Source of the DNA: Solirubrobacterales bacterium
GTDB taxonomy: Bacteria > Actinomycetota > Thermoleophilia > Solirubrobacterales > 70-9
Assembly: GCA_013821475.1 (NCBI GenBank)
Contig: JACDGU010000005.1
Location: 1 to 38,554 of the forward strand
Direction of reading: 5' to 3'
DNA: 38,554 bases
Under the pieces are notes generated by a model. The model did no database searches, was not told where the DNA came from, and saw only the letters and a list, made by a program, of their open reading frames with translations. Made by a program: the position numbers and the translations under genes. This document shows positions 17,506 to 25,709 of this stretch, one piece after another; within the stretch, counting starts at the first letter, position 1; every line of letters starts with the position of its first letter.

Positions 17506-18058
17506 CGCTCATCTCCTCCTGGAGTTGCTTGATCGCGCGATGGATAAGGACCTTGGTGGCGCCGTCGGAGCGGCCCAGGGCACGGGCGATCTCGCGGTTG
17601 TCCATGCCGAGCGCGAAGCGCATGATCAGCGCCTCGCGCCGGTCCTCGGAGAGGTGCTCGAGATTGGCCATCACCTGGCGCAGCTCCTCGCGCCCCTCGG
17701 CGATCGCCACGGTGTCGTGCCGGGCGGCGATCGGGTCGGCGTTTTCCAGCGGCGTCTGCGGCCGTCGTGAGCGGTCGCGATAGTAGTTCGAGGCGAGGTT
17801 GTGGGCGATCCGGATCAGCCACGGGCGCAGCGGCCGTCCGTCCGACTCGCGCCGCGCGCGGTCGAAGTGCCGGTAGGCCTGCAGGAAGGCCTGCTCGGTC
17901 AGGTCCTCGGCGTCGTGGTGGTTGCCCACCCGGTAGTAGGAGTAGGAGTAGACGTCGCGCAGGTGGGCGCGGTAGAAGTCTGAGAAAGCGCGGTCCAGCT
18001 CCGCCTTCGCCGCGGGACCCAGGTCGCCGGGCTCGACGTTCTCGCTGGGGCCGCTCAC
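17498..18058 (-). CDS. ECF-family RNA polymerase sigma factor
   Basis: 186 residues. Region 2: DFYRAHLRDVYSYSYYRVGN, DAEDLTEQAFLQAYRHFDRA, and RPWLIRIAHNLASNYYRDR. Region 4: LEHLSEDRREALIMRFALGM followed by a helix-turn-helix NREIARALGRSDGATKVLIH. Length and layout are typical of ECF sigma factors (sigma-70 regions 2 and 4 only). Coupled to the one-TM gene; the PlsC-GpsA gene lies 18 bases upstream on the same strand, so some transcription may come from there. Target promoters unknown. Confidence 0.94.
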   Translation of the reverse strand: MSGPSENVEPGDLGPAAKAELDRAFSDFYRAHLRDVYSYSYYRVGNHHDAEDLTEQAFLQAYRHFDRARRESDGRPLRPWLIRIAHNLASNYYRDRSRRPQTPLENADPIAARHDTVAIAEGREELRQVMANLEHLSEDRREALIMRFALGMDNREIARALGRSDGATKVLIHRAIKQLQEEMSDE

Positions 18059-18076
18059 CGGCCAAGCCTAGCCCGA

Positions 18077-19741
18077 TCACGCCGCCCACCTCGCCCTCTC
18101 GACCCGGCGCAAGCCGGCGACCCACTCGTCGGCGTCGATCTCGCCCCTGATCAGCTCGGCGAGCCCGGTCAGGGCATCAGCGGAGACGCCCGAGGCGGCA
18201 ACCGCTTCGGCCAGCAGCGGCGTCGTGACGAGCCCCTCCGAGGCCTGGCCGATCAGCTTCGGGATCTCCGCCGCCGGCGTGCCGGTGCCGAGCAGCTCAC
18301 CGGCGCGGCGGTTGCGCCCGGTCGGCGCCATCATCGTCGCCGTCAGGTCGCCGACCCCGGCCAGGCCGGAGAAGGTCTCGAGCTCGGCGCCGTGCTGGAT
18401 CGCGTACTCGATGCACTCGCTCCAGATCTCGGCGACGGCGATCCCGGCGGCGTTGAGTCCGTGCGGCTCGGCGGCGGCGGCGGCAAGGGCCGCAGCGTTC
18501 TTCGCCGCGCCGGCCATCTCGACCCCGGTGACGTCGCCGGAGCGCTCGCAGACGAGGCCGGCGAGGTCGAACACCTCGCCCAGCTGGGCGCGCAGGTCGG
18601 CGTCGGCGGAGCCGAGGACGAGCGCCGCCGAGCCGGAGACCGCCTCGCGGGCGTGGGCCGGCCCGCCGAGACAGGCGATCGCCCGCGCCCGCACCCGTTC
18701 GCCGACGTATTCGGCCGGCAGTTGACCCTGCGGGGCAATCAGGCCCTTGGTCAGGAGCAGGATCGAGGAGCGGCCACCGACCCGGTCGGCGATCGACCCC
18801 ACCGCCTGCGGCAGCGACCTGGACGGGATCGCGAGGCAGATCAGGTCGAGGCCGTCGAGCTCGATGTTGGAGGCGAGGCGGACGTCGATCGTCTCCGGCA
18901 GCGGCACCTCCGGCAAGTAGCGGCGGTTCTCGCCGTGGTCGATCAGCTCGGCCACCCGTTCGGGAGTGCGGGCGCCGAGCTGGACCTCGAGCCCGCCGCG
19001 GGCCAGCAGCACGGCGACGGCCGTCCCCCAGCTGCCGGCGCCGATCACCGCGGCGCGGCGCATCGCCGGCAGGCCACCGAGGTCTTCCCACTGCAGCTGG
19101 ACGTTGGGCCAGATCCGCGCCGTAACGGTCTCCGCCAGCGCCCGCGAGGGCTCCTCGGCGCGGGGAAAGGTCATCGCCCTGCCGAGCCGCACCTTGACCT
19201 TGCGCGGCCGGATCCGCCAGCCGCGGCGGACATGTTCGGTCCCGAGCACCGCCGCCGGAATCACCGGCGCACCGGTCTGCAGCGCCAGGCGGCCGACGCC
19301 GCGCCGGGGCGAGCCCAGGGTGCCGCGCCGGATCCGGGTCCCCTCGGGAAAGATCGCGACGGTGCCGCCGCGTTCGACCAGCATCCGCGCCGTCTCCATC
19401 GATTCCTCGTCGGACTCGCCGCGGCGGATCGGGAAGGCGCCGAGGCGGGAGAGGATCCAGCCTTGCCAGGGGCGGCGGAAGAGCTCGACCTTGGCGACGT
19501 AGTTCATCGGCCGCCGCCAGGGCAGCGAGCCGCCGAGAATGAAGGGATCGAGGAAGCTGCGGTGGTTGGAGGCGACGATCAGGCCGCCCTTGAGGCGGGC
19601 GTGCTCGCGACCGGTGCGGGCGTAGCGGAAGTAGAGGAGGAAGCCCGGCGTCAGGAAGACGCGGGCGAGCAGGTAAATCGGCCAGTTGACGCTGTGCTTG
19701 CGCGTGTAGGCATGGTATTTGGCGAGACGCTCGGCGTTCAC
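18077..19741 (-). CDS. Fused 1-acylglycerol-3-phosphate acyltransferase (PlsC) and glycerol-3-phosphate dehydrogenase (GpsA)
   Basis: A single 554-residue ORF with two complete enzymes. Residues 1-215: PlsC-type acyltransferase with the HX4D motif NHRSFLDP (His60, Asp65), IRRGESDEES and FPEGTRIRRG (131-140). Residues 227-554: GpsA with NAD(P)-binding GAGSWGTA (234-241), LLTKGL (Lys about 332), GAAKNAAALAAA (Lys about 414) and GVGDLTATM. Met227 aligns with where a separate gpsA would start, but no stop separates the halves. GpsA makes glycerol-3-phosphate from dihydroxyacetone phosphate; PlsC adds the second acyl chain, so the fusion joins entry and later steps of phospholipid synthesis. Internal initiation at Met227 is possible. 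Confidence 0.93.
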   Translation of the reverse strand: MNAERLAKYHAYTRKHSVNWPIYLLARVFLTPGFLLYFRYARTGREHARLKGGLIVASNHRSFLDPFILGGSLPWRRPMNYVAKVELFRRPWQGWILSRLGAFPIRRGESDEESMETARMLVERGGTVAIFPEGTRIRRGTLGSPRRGVGRLALQTGAPVIPAAVLGTEHVRRGWRIRPRKVKVRLGRAMTFPRAEEPSRALAETVTARIWPNVQLQWEDLGGLPAMRRAAVIGAGSWGTAVAVLLARGGLEVQLGARTPERVAELIDHGENRRYLPEVPLPETIDVRLASNIELDGLDLICLAIPSRSLPQAVGSIADRVGGRSSILLLTKGLIAPQGQLPAEYVGERVRARAIACLGGPAHAREAVSGSAALVLGSADADLRAQLGEVFDLAGLVCERSGDVTGVEMAGAAKNAAALAAAAAEPHGLNAAGIAVAEIWSECIEYAIQHGAELETFSGLAGVGDLTATMMAPTGRNRRAGELLGTGTPAAEIPKLIGQASEGLVTTPLLAEAVAASGVSADALTGLAELIRGEIDADEWVAGLRRVERARWAA

Positions 19742-19758
19742 GCAGAGCGCTACACGGC

Positions 19759-19782
19759 CGGGCGGGCACGGTTACCCGCCCG
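19759..19782 (-). terminator. Hairpin after the maleylacetate-reductase-like gene
   Basis: CGGGCGGG-CACGGTTA-CCCGCCCG, a perfect 8-bp GC stem with an 8-base loop, lies two bases past the stop of the minus-strand gene at 19785 and just upstream of the PlsC-GpsA start. No T-run, so it may act as a weak terminator or mRNA 3' stabiliser. Confidence 0.6.
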
Positions 19783-19784
19783 AC

Positions 19785-20792
19785 CTACCAGGAGCCTTCG
19801 ACCAACCCCGCAAGATCGGACTTGGTCAGGGGTGGCCCGGGGACCGAGGCGAGCTCGGGGCGTTCGAGCATCTGCTCCAGGGCCTGGCCGAGCTTGCTGC
19901 GGTCGGCGCCGAGAGCGCCGAGGCCCGGCGGGTCCTCGCCGAGCTCGAGGATGCGGGGTTCGAGGCCACTGGGGTCGGTGCCGAGCGCAGCTGCGAGCTG
20001 CGCGAAGATCTCGGGAGCGCGGCCGGCGAGGAAGGCCGCGGCGCGAGGCAGGACCGCGGCGTTGGTCCCCGCGTGCGGGGTCCCGCAGACCCGCACCAGC
20101 GTCTGGCAGACCGGGTGGTGGAGGCCGAACTTGGCGCTGTCGACCGCGTAGCCGCAGAGGATCGAGCCGAGCGCCAGCGCCGCCCGGTCGCGCTCGCCCG
20201 GCTCTTCGTCGAGGGCACCGGCGATCGACGCGGCCCCGCGCAGCGAGCACATCACCGAGACCGGGCTGGCCAGCGGCGTGTAGAGGCAGTCGGCGCCGTG
20301 GGCGAGGGCGTTCATCGAGCTGGCGCGGAGTTCGGCCTCGGGGGCGCTGGTCATCGCCTCCGGGTCGGCGATCACCAGCTCGGCCCGGGCGCGGCGACGG
20401 ACCCGGCCCTCGGCGCCGGCGGGAGCGCGGTGGTTGGCGCTCATCTCGGCCCCCGACAGCGTCGTCGGGATCGCGACGACGCGGGCGCCGCTGACCGAGG
20501 CGACCGACTTGGCGACATCGATCACGCGGCCGCCGCCGAGGGCGACGATCGTCGCCGCGTCGACCTGGTCGAGCAGCGGCGCGGCGAGATCGGCGACCGC
20601 GCCGGGCCCGACCTCGTGCACCGCGCTTACCGCGGCGGCCAACTCAGGTGCATCGCCGAGGGCGCGGGGCGTGCTCAGCAACGCGAACGGGTCGAAGTCG
20701 CGACCGAGCACCAGCTCGAGCGCCTGCCCGATCCCACCGCGACGGAAGACGACGGTCCGGCCGGCGTCCTCCCAGACGAAGTCCCCGTTCAC
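19785..20792 (-). CDS. Iron-containing alcohol dehydrogenase family, maleylacetate-reductase-like
   Basis: 335 residues. Family III (Fe-ADH) signatures: cofactor loop VALGGGRVIDVAKSVAS, IPTTLSGAEMSANH, metal-site region SSMNALAHGADCLYTPLAS and GLHHPVCQTLVRVCG. The SGAEM...SS(M)NALAH pattern and length are closest to maleylacetate reductases, which reduce maleylacetate to 3-oxoadipate in hydroquinone and hydroxyquinol degradation. The start overlaps the stop of the ring-cleaving dioxygenase gene by four bases, which supports that role. Confidence 0.85.
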   Translation of the reverse strand: MNGDFVWEDAGRTVVFRRGGIGQALELVLGRDFDPFALLSTPRALGDAPELAAAVSAVHEVGPGAVADLAAPLLDQVDAATIVALGGGRVIDVAKSVASVSGARVVAIPTTLSGAEMSANHRAPAGAEGRVRRRARAELVIADPEAMTSAPEAELRASSMNALAHGADCLYTPLASPVSVMCSLRGAASIAGALDEEPGERDRAALALGSILCGYAVDSAKFGLHHPVCQTLVRVCGTPHAGTNAAVLPRAAAFLAGRAPEIFAQLAAALGTDPSGLEPRILELGEDPPGLGALGADRSKLGQALEQMLERPELASVPGPPLTKSDLAGLVEGSW

Positions 20793-21706
20793 TCCCCCGG
20801 ATCCGAGCGCGGGTTGCGGACCGGCCTCAGATTGGGTTCGACCTCGGCCCGCAGGTGCTCGAAGTCGGGCGGCAGCGAGAGCTTCTCGCCGAGGTGCTCG
20901 AGCGGCTCGTCGACGGTGAAGCCGGGCCCCATCGTCGCGATCTCGAAGAGGACGCCGCTGGGCTCGCGGAAGTAGATCGAGAGGAAGTAGAAGCGGTCGA
21001 TCTCGGGAGTCGGCCGAGCGCCGGCGGAGATCGCCTTCTCGCGCCAGGCCATGTGCTCGTCGGGAGTCGAGGCCCAGGCGACGTGGTGGACGCTACCCGC
21101 GCCCTGCAGGCCGGGCTCGGCGGTCGGCTCGTCGTAGAAGTAGAGCCCTCCCCGCACCTCGCCGCGCGCCTCCCAACCGCCGTCGGCCGGCTCGAACTCG
21201 AGCGCCTCGAGCAGCCCGCTGCTGGCGTCGGGGGCGGCGCTGTAGGCGCGCACCGCGTGGAAACCCTGGAGGGCGAGCTCGGCGGGGATCTCCGGGTGCT
21301 CGGCCGTCAGCGGCTCATCAGGGACGCTGACCACGAGCAGCTCGTGCTCGAGCCCCTCGGGGTCGGAAAAGACGAGGCTGCCGCCGTCCCGCTCGGGCTC
21401 GACGCCGTTGGCGCTGAGGCGCTGCGCCCAGAAGTCGAGCGAATCCTCGGAGGCGACGCGCCAGACGATGCGGTGGACCATGCCGGCGCCGGCGCGGCCC
21501 AGGGGCGCGCCGGGATACTCGAAGAAGGTCAGATCCGAGCCGGGGTCGCCGCCCTCGTCGGCGAAGAACAGGTGGTAGACGGTCGGGCTGTCCTGGTTGA
21601 CCGTTTTCTTGACCAGCCTCAGACCCAGGACACCAGCATAGAAATCGACGTTGCGCTGGGCATTCTCGGTAATCGCCGTTATGTGGTGGATGCCCTCAAG
21701 CTTCAT
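20789..21706 (-). CDS. Ring-cleaving dioxygenase, VOC (glyoxalase) superfamily, MhqO/LinE/PcpA-like
   Basis: 305 residues made of two vicinal-oxygen-chelate modules. Metal-ligand positions are visible: His in GIHHITAITENAQRN (about 7-8), His in SVHHVAWAS, and Glu in GVLFEIATMGPGF. KKTVNQDSPTVYHLFFADEG and EIDRFYFLSIYFREPSG are hallmarks of the MhqO group, which cleaves hydroquinones. Coupled to the maleylacetate-reductase-like gene, giving a plausible ring-cleavage then reduction pair. Divergent from the SHOCT membrane protein gene 24 bases away. Confidence 0.9.
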   Translation of the reverse strand: MKLEGIHHITAITENAQRNVDFYAGVLGLRLVKKTVNQDSPTVYHLFFADEGGDPGSDLTFFEYPGAPLGRAGAGMVHRIVWRVASEDSLDFWAQRLSANGVEPERDGGSLVFSDPEGLEHELLVVSVPDEPLTAEHPEIPAELALQGFHAVRAYSAAPDASSGLLEALEFEPADGGWEARGEVRGGLYFYDEPTAEPGLQGAGSVHHVAWASTPDEHMAWREKAISAGARPTPEIDRFYFLSIYFREPSGVLFEIATMGPGFTVDEPLEHLGEKLSLPPDFEHLRAEVEPNLRPVRNPRSDPGE

Positions 21707-21729
21707 TGCCCACGTATAGCATCCCGGCG

Positions 21730-23139
21730 ATGAGCCGCCGACGACGACGCACCGTGAAAGCGCTGGTCGTCCTCGGCGCGGTGCTCGCCTTCTTCAGCGT
21801 CTTCGCGATCTGGATCGAGCGCCAGGCGCTCAACACGGACGACTGGGTCACGACCAGTGGCCAGCTGCTGCATAACGAAACGATCCGCAGCGCGGTCGGC
21901 GAATACCTCGTCGACCAGCTCTACGAAAACGTCGACGTCGAGCAGGAACTGAAGGAAATCCTCCCCGGCGACACCAAGGAACTGGCCGGTCCGGCCGCCG
22001 GTGGGCTGCGCCAGGTCGCCGGCAGCGGGGCGGAAAAAGTCCTGGAAACGTCCACCGCGCAGGCGCTCTGGGAGGACGCCAACCGGACCGCCCACGAACA
22101 GCTGCTGGCGGTGCTGGAAAACAAGAAGGAAGCGATCTCGACCGCAGGCGGCAACGTCAGCCTCAACCTCGGCAGCCTGCTGACCAACCTTGCCGGCCAG
22201 GTCGGCCTGGCCTCGGACCTGGCCGAAAAGCTGCCGCCGGACGCGGCCCAGATCCGGATCCTCAAGTCCGACCAGCTGAAGACGGCGCAGAGCATCGTCG
22301 TCGCGATCAAGGGCCTGGCGCTGCTGCTCTCGATCCTCACCTTTGCCGTTTTCGCGCTGGCGATATACCTCTCCCGGGAAGGCCGCTGGGTGATCGTCCT
22401 CTTCAGCGGCATCGCCCTGATCGCGGCGGGCTTCGCGGTGATCGTCTTCCGCCACATCGCCGGCGGCATCGTCGTCGACCAGTTAGTCACGGCGCAGAGC
22501 GCAAAGCCGGCGGGCGAAGCCGCCTGGTCGATCGGCACCTCGCTGATGACCAGCATCGCGACCACGGTGATCATCGTCGGCGTCCTCTTCTCCGCCTCCG
22601 GCTGGCTGGCTTCCCCCAGCAACGCCGCCCGCGCCAGCCGCCGCGTGATCGCACCGGCCCTGCGAGATTACATCGCCTACGTCTACGCCGGCCTGGCGAT
22701 CCTCGTCGGCATCTACTTCCTCGGCGCGGCCACCCAGGGGCTGCGCTCGTTCCTCACCACCCTGATCGTCGCCGGGATGGCGGCCTTCGGGATCCACGGG
22801 CTGCGCCGGCAGGCCGGCGAGGAATTTCCCGACGCCCACTTCAGCGACACCTTCGGCCCGACCCGGGACAAGTTCGTCAGCGCCGTCAAAGGCGCCAACA
22901 TCGGCGAGCGCGCATCGAAACTGCGCCTTCCCGAGGTGCGCCGGCCCGAGCGCGCGGACAGCGGCCCCGACGCTCCAGCTCGCTCCGAGGCGCCGACCCA
23001 GGCGCTCCCGGTCGACGCGGAGGACGCCCGACTGCAACGGCTCGAGCGCCTCGGCTCGCTGCGCGACAAGGGCATCCTCACCGACGAGGAGTTCGCGGCG
23101 GAGAAGTCGCGCCTGCTCGGCGGCGCCAGCTCCGACTGA
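21730..23139 (+). CDS. Multi-pass membrane protein with C-terminal SHOCT domain
   Basis: I use the ATG at 21730 (469 aa); the ORF start at 21706 overlaps the divergent gene. One N-terminal helix (ALVVLGAVLAFFSVFAIWI), a long extracytoplasmic helical region (about residues 30-195), then several helices between about 200 and 355 and a cytoplasmic tail. The last 35 residues (LERLGSLRDKGILTDEEFAA) are a SHOCT motif, a short oligomerisation module. The rest resembles actinobacterial integral membrane proteins of unknown role. Confidence 0.85.
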   Translation: MSRRRRRTVKALVVLGAVLAFFSVFAIWIERQALNTDDWVTTSGQLLHNETIRSAVGEYLVDQLYENVDVEQELKEILPGDTKELAGPAAGGLRQVAGSGAEKVLETSTAQALWEDANRTAHEQLLAVLENKKEAISTAGGNVSLNLGSLLTNLAGQVGLASDLAEKLPPDAAQIRILKSDQLKTAQSIVVAIKGLALLLSILTFAVFALAIYLSREGRWVIVLFSGIALIAAGFAVIVFRHIAGGIVVDQLVTAQSAKPAGEAAWSIGTSLMTSIATTVIIVGVLFSASGWLASPSNAARASRRVIAPALRDYIAYVYAGLAILVGIYFLGAATQGLRSFLTTLIVAGMAAFGIHGLRRQAGEEFPDAHFSDTFGPTRDKFVSAVKGANIGERASKLRLPEVRRPERADSGPDAPARSEAPTQALPVDAEDARLQRLERLGSLRDKGILTDEEFAAEKSRLLGGASSD

Positions 23140-23144
23140 CCGCG

Positions 23145-23453
23145 CTAATCCTCGGGCTCGGGACGCTTGCCGGTCTTCCCCGGCAGCAGGGTGAAGGCCT
23201 TGAGCATCTCCGAGCCGATCACCAGGTCCTCGCCGTGGGAGTCGATGCTGACCTTGCCGTAGGGCCCTGGCGAGATCCCCGGGTCGAGCGAGCCGAGCAG
23301 GCCGTCCACCTGGTGGCCGGTCGTCGCCTCGAGCCTGATCGGGATCTCCCCCTCGCGCTCGGCCCGGATCTGCTCGAGCACGTCGCGAAACCAGGCGGCC
23401 GGCTCGGTCGCTGGGCACTCGTAGCGGGTGCCGATTGAGAAGTCGGTCGTCAT
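23145..23453 (-). CDS. Small hypothetical protein
   Basis: I use the ATG at 23453 (102 aa, MTTDFSIGTRYECPATEPAA) since the 55 upstream residues of the ORF look non-coding. Single-domain soluble protein with FRDVLEQIRAEREGEIPIRL and a C-terminal Lys/Pro/Glu tail. No motif recognised. It is convergent with the SHOCT gene (stops five bases apart). No clear SD; could be leaderless. Confidence 0.65.
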   Translation of the reverse strand: MTTDFSIGTRYECPATEPAAWFRDVLEQIRAEREGEIPIRLEATTGHQVDGLLGSLDPGISPGPYGKVSIDSHGEDLVIGSEMLKAFTLLPGKTGKRPEPED

Positions 23454-23652
23454 TCGAGGGGAATCTACTTCGAGAGCGATCGTCGTCGCAAGATTCAGAT
23501 CGGCACCGAGTCCTGCCCGAGCAGCTCGTGGGCCGTGGCTACCCTGCGCCGTGGCGGGGTGCACGGCATCCACGTTTTCCCCGCTTTCCAATTGGCAGGG
23601 GCTCGCGCTCGACTTCACCTACGGTCGGGCGCGGGCCCCGTCTAGTCCCGAG

Positions 23653-23726
23653 AGCCCGCCGCCGGGTTCGAACCGGCAACCTCCTGATTACAAATCAGGT
23701 GCTCTCCCAGGTTGAGCTAGGCGGGC
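23653..23726 (-). tRNA. tRNA-Thr (anticodon UGU)
   Basis: The minus strand folds as a full cloverleaf: acceptor GCCCGCC / GGCGGGC, D-arm with TAGCTCAACCTGGGAGAGCA, anticodon stem CCTGA / TCAGG with loop TTTGTAA (anticodon TGT), T-arm GCCGG-TTCGAAC-CCGGC. Discriminator base is T; 3' CCA is not encoded. 74 nt. Confidence 0.96.
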
Positions 23727-23863
23727 AAGTCACTTCTTTTGGCTTTCGCAGCCGTTTCCTGTGGGGTGGCGATGCGCGGGTGGCTCTCCAAAGCCTACCT
23801 GGGAGTCTCGGCGCCACCGGCCATTCGCTTGAGCCGGGCGGATACGGTGGCGATAACGAGCCA

Positions 23864-24862
23864 ATGGAAGTGAACTTTCGATTTCTGGGGTCCGACGAGG
23901 GGGCCGTGCTGACCGAGGCGATCGAAGCCGCCTACGGCGACAGCTACGACGTCCGCTGGGTCTATGACGCCGCCGAGGTGGCCGCGAGGCTCAGCGACGG
24001 CCGCTACGTCTCCTGCGTCGCCGAGGACGCCGAGGGCGGCCTGCTCTGCCACATGGGGATGAGCGTGGCCGCCGCCGGCGACTCCGTCGCCCACTCCGGG
24101 CAGGCGGTGACCCTCGCCGCTGCCCGCGGCCAGCACCTCTTCACCCGGACCAAGAGCTTCCTGATCGATTGGGCGCGCGAGCAGGGCTTCGCCGGGATGT
24201 ACAGCGAGGCGACCGCCGCCCATCCCTACAGCCAGCGCGCCAACATCGAGCTCGGCGCCCACGAGACCGGCTTCCTGCTCGGCTGGATTCCGGCCTCGGT
24301 CAGCAACGACGCGACCCCCGGCGCCGCGCGGCGCCGGGGGTCGGCGGCGCTCCTCTACATGAAGCTCAACGACGGCCACGAGCGCCGCGTCTACGCGCCC
24401 GAGCGCCACCACGAGATCGTCGGCCAGACGCTGGCCCTCTGCGAGCTGCGCGGGACGCTGGCGCAGCCGCTGCCGGACGCCGAGCTGGCACCCTGCAGCG
24501 AGTTCCACGTCGAGGTCGAGGCCGACCACAACCTGGCGCTGATCAGCGTCCGGGTCCCCGGCGCCGACCTCGAGACGGTGATCGCCGCCGAGCGCCACCA
24601 CCTCTTCCACCGCCTCGGCCTCGACGCCGTCTACGTCGACCTGCCGCTGGAGACCCCCTCCACCGCCCTGGTCGCCGGCGACCTCGAGCGCCTCGGTGTC
24701 TCTTACGCCGGCGTCTTCCCCAACAGCCACACCGACGGCGACGTGCTGCGAATGCAGTCGCTACACCGGGTCCGAGTCAAGGCCGACGACATCGCCGTCG
24801 CCTCGGACCACGGGCGCGAGCTGCTCGAGTACGTCCTCGCCGATCTGCCTCAGACCGCCTGA
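23864..24862 (+). CDS. GNAT-like acetyltransferase
   Basis: I place the start at the ATG at 23864 (332 aa); the ORF track's upstream extension runs over the tRNA and the divergent gene. The N-terminal half has the GNAT core: VAEDAEGGLLCHMGMSVA (beta strands), motif A AAARGQHLFTRTKSFLIDWA and the following GFAGMYSEATAAHPYSQRAN with the acetyl-CoA-binding region. The C-terminal half (about 200-330) has a repeated alpha/beta pattern without recognised motif. Neither substrate nor pathway can be read. It is convergent with the SigH-family gene, stops 7 bases apart. Confidence 0.72.
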   Translation: MEVNFRFLGSDEGAVLTEAIEAAYGDSYDVRWVYDAAEVAARLSDGRYVSCVAEDAEGGLLCHMGMSVAAAGDSVAHSGQAVTLAAARGQHLFTRTKSFLIDWAREQGFAGMYSEATAAHPYSQRANIELGAHETGFLLGWIPASVSNDATPGAARRRGSAALLYMKLNDGHERRVYAPERHHEIVGQTLALCELRGTLAQPLPDAELAPCSEFHVEVEADHNLALISVRVPGADLETVIAAERHHLFHRLGLDAVYVDLPLETPSTALVAGDLERLGVSYAGVFPNSHTDGDVLRMQSLHRVRVKADDIAVASDHGRELLEYVLADLPQTA

Positions 24863-24869
24863 GGCTCCG

Positions 24870-25568
24870 TCAGGCCGCGACCTCTCGGGAAGCCAGATGG
24901 GTCCCGACCTTGCGCTTGACCCGCTGCAGGGCGTTGTCGACGGTCTTGGTGTCGCACTCGAGCTTCTCGGCGATCACCTCGTAGGAGTGGCCGTCGAGGT
25001 AAAGGGAGAGAACCCTGCTCTCGAGGTCCGAGAGGACACCCGAGACGCCGGAGAGGCAGGAGACGAGGCTCTCCAGCTCTTCGCTGGCGATCACCTGGTT
25101 GACCGGGTCGTGGACGCTGGGGCCGGGGAGGATCTCGTCGAGCGTCGTTTCCGAGTCGCCGGCGGCGGCCGGGGTCTGGCTGAACGAGACGTACTGGTTG
25201 AGCGGCGTGTGCTTGTTGCGGGTCGCGGTCTTGACCGCGGTGATGATCTGACGGGTGATGCAGAGCTCGGCGAAGTTGCGGAAGCTCGACTCGCGATCGG
25301 TGCGGTAGTCCCGGATCGCCTTGTAGAGGCCGAGCAGGCCCTCCTGGATCAGATCGTCGGACTCACCACCGAGCAGGAAGTACGAGGAGGCCTTGAGGCG
25401 GACGAAGCCGCGGTAGCGGCGGACGATCATGTCGTAGGCATCGGGCTTTCCGGTCTTGGCGAGAGCGACCAGATAGTGATCATCAAGCTCACCTTGAGGG
25501 TTAGACTGGTGCGGGCGGGCGACCGCCACGGGCGGGCGATTTTCCTGCATCGACGTAGTTAGAGCCAC
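24870..25568 (-). CDS. SigH (Spo0H)-family RNA polymerase sigma factor
   Basis: I choose the GTG at 25568, preceded by AAGGAGAAGGA, giving 232 residues; the ORF track's GTG at 25595 has no SD. Region 2: DDHYLVALAKTGKPDAYDMI, SDDLIQEGLLGLYKAIRDY and SSFRNFAELCITRQIITAVK. Region 4: LSDLESRVLSLYLDGHSYEV, then IAEKLECDTKTVDNALQRVK. This is the sigma-H/sigma-30 branch known from sporulating Firmicutes and widespread in non-sporulating Thermoleophilia. It has its own promoter-like sequence and a 100-base leader. Confidence 0.94.
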   Translation of the reverse strand: MALTTSMQENRPPVAVARPHQSNPQGELDDHYLVALAKTGKPDAYDMIVRRYRGFVRLKASSYFLLGGESDDLIQEGLLGLYKAIRDYRTDRESSFRNFAELCITRQIITAVKTATRNKHTPLNQYVSFSQTPAAAGDSETTLDEILPGPSVHDPVNQVIASEELESLVSCLSGVSGVLSDLESRVLSLYLDGHSYEVIAEKLECDTKTVDNALQRVKRKVGTHLASREVAA

Positions 25569-25595
25569 AGATCCTTCTCCTTGCTGAAGGGTCAC

Positions 25596-25658
25596 GTGGC
25601 GCCGCTTACCTCCCCCGAGGCGCCTCTTTATCGACGGGCTAGCTCAGACTCAAGCTGA
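25596..25658 (-). other. Structured leader of the SigH-family gene
   Basis: The 5' leader on the minus strand contains two short stems: CTCAG-ACTCAAG-CTGAG near 25644-25660, and GGCGCC...GGCGCC bracketing an AGGAGGT-like purine run (on the minus strand, GGCGCCTCGGGGGAGGTAAG) near 25605-25625. No known riboswitch is recognised. Stems in front of a sigma factor gene may affect its translation. Confidence 0.35.
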
Positions 25659-25681
25659 GGTTCACCCTTGTTGCGGTGGGA

Positions 25682-25709
25682 GTCTTACCGCTCCGCGGAG
25701 TTCTGTCAA
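25682..25709 (-). promoter_or_regulatory. Promoter-like sequence for the SigH-family gene
   Basis: On the minus strand, TTGACA (25704-25709) and TAAGAC (25682-25687) are separated by 16 bases. The -35 is consensus for the housekeeping sigma; the -10 matches TANNNT poorly at its last base. A start near 25675 would give a leader of about 105 bases. Confidence 0.55.

Noticed and set aside
18392-20494. 700-aa + strand ORF
   Set aside because: Runs antisense across the PlsC-GpsA and Fe-ADH genes with Arg/Gly/Asp composition typical of high-GC shadows.
23435-23863. Upstream extension of the GNAT ORF
   Set aside because: It overlaps tRNA-Thr and the divergent small gene; ATG at 23864 fits better.
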